Shown: one piece after another, positions 63,137 through 64,000 of the stretch | How positions within the stretch are numbered: the first letter of the stretch is position 1 | Layout of the letters: every line of letters begins with the position of its first letter | Assembly (NCBI RefSeq): GCF_000264295.1 | Contig: NZ_AJXT01000004.1 | Coordinates: 620,001-684,000 of the forward strand | Reading direction: 5' to 3' | Length of the DNA: 64,000 nucleotides | Source of the DNA: Rhodanobacter spathiphylli B39 | GTDB taxonomy: Bacteria; Pseudomonadota; Gammaproteobacteria; Xanthomonadales; Rhodanobacteraceae | Made by a program: the position numbers and the translations under genes | Notes under the pieces: model-generated | What the model was told of the DNA's origin: nothing | Databases searched by the model: none | Seen by the model: the letters and a program-made list of their open reading frames with translations, nothing else

Positions 63137-63937
63137 ATGCCCCGACCCACGTCCGCCGCCGAACCTCGCCGCGCCGTCGTCGGTATCGGCCGCGTGGCGA
63201 TGTGGAAAGGCGGCAGCGTGTGGATCGGGCGCGACACCGGCCAGGCGCAGCCGCACAGCCACCACGCCATCCAGATTGCGCTGGCCGCCACGCCGTCGTT
63301 CCGCATCCGTGATGCGTCGACCGAGGCATGGCAGCAAACCCTGGCGGCCATCGTGATGCCGGATCGGCCGCATCTGTTCGATGGCTGCGGCCACACGGTG
63401 GCTATGGTGTTCGTCGAGCCGGAGACGCTGGCGGGTCGCGAACTGGTCGCACGCCACCGGCAGCACGACGTGAGCCTGTTGCACGATGAAGGCCTGTCGG
63501 CCCGCACCGCGGCTTTGCATGCGGTGTTCGAGGCGCGCGGGACGGAGGCGGCACTGGTAGACGCGGCGCAACACATCGTGGCGCACCTGGCGGCCAGACC
63601 CGTCGGGGCGCAAGCCGTCGACGTACGGATCGCAAAGGTGCTGGAACACATCCGCGCACGCCCCGACGCGGAACTGGGGCTGGCTCAGGCGGCTGCCCTG
63701 GTGCACCTGTCGCCGAGCCGGTTCCGGCACCTGTTCGTGGCGCAGAGCGGGATTTCGTTTCGCGCGTACCTGCTGTGGGCACGTGTTGGGCTGGCCGTGG
63801 CCCGGGGCATGGCTGGCCATTCGTGGACGGAAGCGGCCCAGCAAGCCGGCTTTGCCGACTCGGCGCATCTCAGTCGTACCTGTCGACGCATGTTCGGCAT
63901 CGCGCCGACGATGCTTGTGCGCGAGGAGCAGGCCTGA
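63137..63937 (+). CDS. AraC-family transcriptional regulator
   Basis: A 266-residue regulator from the ATG at 63137. The N-terminal half is a cupin-like ligand domain (WIGRDTGQAQPHSHHAIQIALA). The C-terminal 100 residues hold two HTH units: ELGLAQAAALVHLSPSRFRHLFVAQSGISFRAYLL and SWTEAAQQAGFADSAHLSRTCRRMFGIAPTML. The nearest genes are the divergent metallothionein-like peptide and the HAD remnant. The His cluster in the cupin domain could bind a metal (inference). The last 63 bp of the window after it hold no gene. Confidence 0.9.
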   Translation: MPRPTSAAEPRRAVVGIGRVAMWKGGSVWIGRDTGQAQPHSHHAIQIALAATPSFRIRDASTEAWQQTLAAIVMPDRPHLFDGCGHTVAMVFVEPETLAGRELVARHRQHDVSLLHDEGLSARTAALHAVFEARGTEAALVDAAQHIVAHLAARPVGAQAVDVRIAKVLEHIRARPDAELGLAQAAALVHLSPSRFRHLFVAQSGISFRAYLLWARVGLAVARGMAGHSWTEAAQQAGFADSAHLSRTCRRMFGIAPTMLVREEQA

Positions 63938-64000
63938 CAGGGCCGCCAGGGCTGGACGGACGTCGAATGCGAAGAAGTCCAGAAAGGGACCTTGCAGCCG

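Noticed and set aside
62624-63868. 414-codon minus-strand frame opposite the AraC regulator
   Set aside because: Two HTH units identify the plus-strand AraC gene; the minus frame is motif-free. Only the short metallothionein and HAD frames on that strand are kept, and they lie in a different place or frame.

Overview
The window looks like chromosomal DNA of a high-GC gammaproteobacterium of the Xanthomonadales, most likely a Rhodanobacteraceae member (Rhodanobacter, Dyella or Luteibacter type). This is inferred from the order cmk-rpsA-ihfB-lapA-lapB, strong G/C preference at third codon positions, dense 4-bp gene overlaps, and several families frequent in that order (GH125/GH92 mannosidases, TIGR02999-type ECF sigma factor with a TPR kinase, DUF3228, DUF1398). 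I see no rRNA, tRNA, CRISPR array, transposase or prophage. Nearly all of the window is coding, on both strands.

Layout. 1-8.3 kb: translation and envelope core (cmk, rpsA, ihfB, lapA, lapB) running into a surface-polysaccharide block (WecA-like initiating transferase, WbpM/CapD-like dehydratase, galU). 8.4-11 kb: FAD amine oxidase-like protein, CsaA-like protein, MBL hydrolase. 11.1-15.3 kb: a three-gene operon joining a secreted cupredoxin, a membrane EAL (c-di-GMP phosphodiesterase-like) receptor and an outer-membrane barrel. 15.6-16.4 kb: two small membrane proteins. 16.3-19.5 kb: an alkylation-repair operon, ada - 2OG-Fe(II) oxygenase - alkB - alkA. 19.7-26.3 kb: a mannan/N-glycan degradation operon (beta-mannosidase, GH125, GH92), followed by two secreted stand-alone domains resembling the N-terminal extension of TonB-dependent receptors. 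28-36 kb: an odd zinc-ribbon SDR, an orphan protein, an ECF sigma factor with a TPR Ser/Thr kinase, and a di-heme peroxidase-like protein. 36-39.5 kb: an MrfA/MrfB-like helicase-nuclease pair. 39.6-49.8 kb: hybrid histidine kinase, PepSY protein, catalase, Zn alcohol dehydrogenase, DUF3228, SDR, ABC exporter, YigZ. 49.8-53.4 kb: ECF sigma, anti-sigma-like protein and a vWA lipoprotein. 53.7-64 kb: DUF1456, DUF1398, MarR regulator with a clear operator, a giant GH18-deacetylase-GT2 fusion, an esterase-like protein, YdcF, aldehyde dehydrogenase, a HAD remnant, a metallothionein-like peptide and a divergent AraC regulator.

The most striking structure outside genes is a repeat of about 157 bp present twice (15321-15478 and, inverted, 53437-53593). 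It is built of five consecutive hairpins. The 3' 105 nt are almost identical between copies, while one 5' hairpin differs in sequence but still pairs. Both copies lie, in the same reading sense, upstream of a gene. A second, shorter GC-rich hairpin repeat occurs three times (45.9 kb, and an inverted pair at 51.4 kb).

All family names rest on motifs read by eye; no database search was run.
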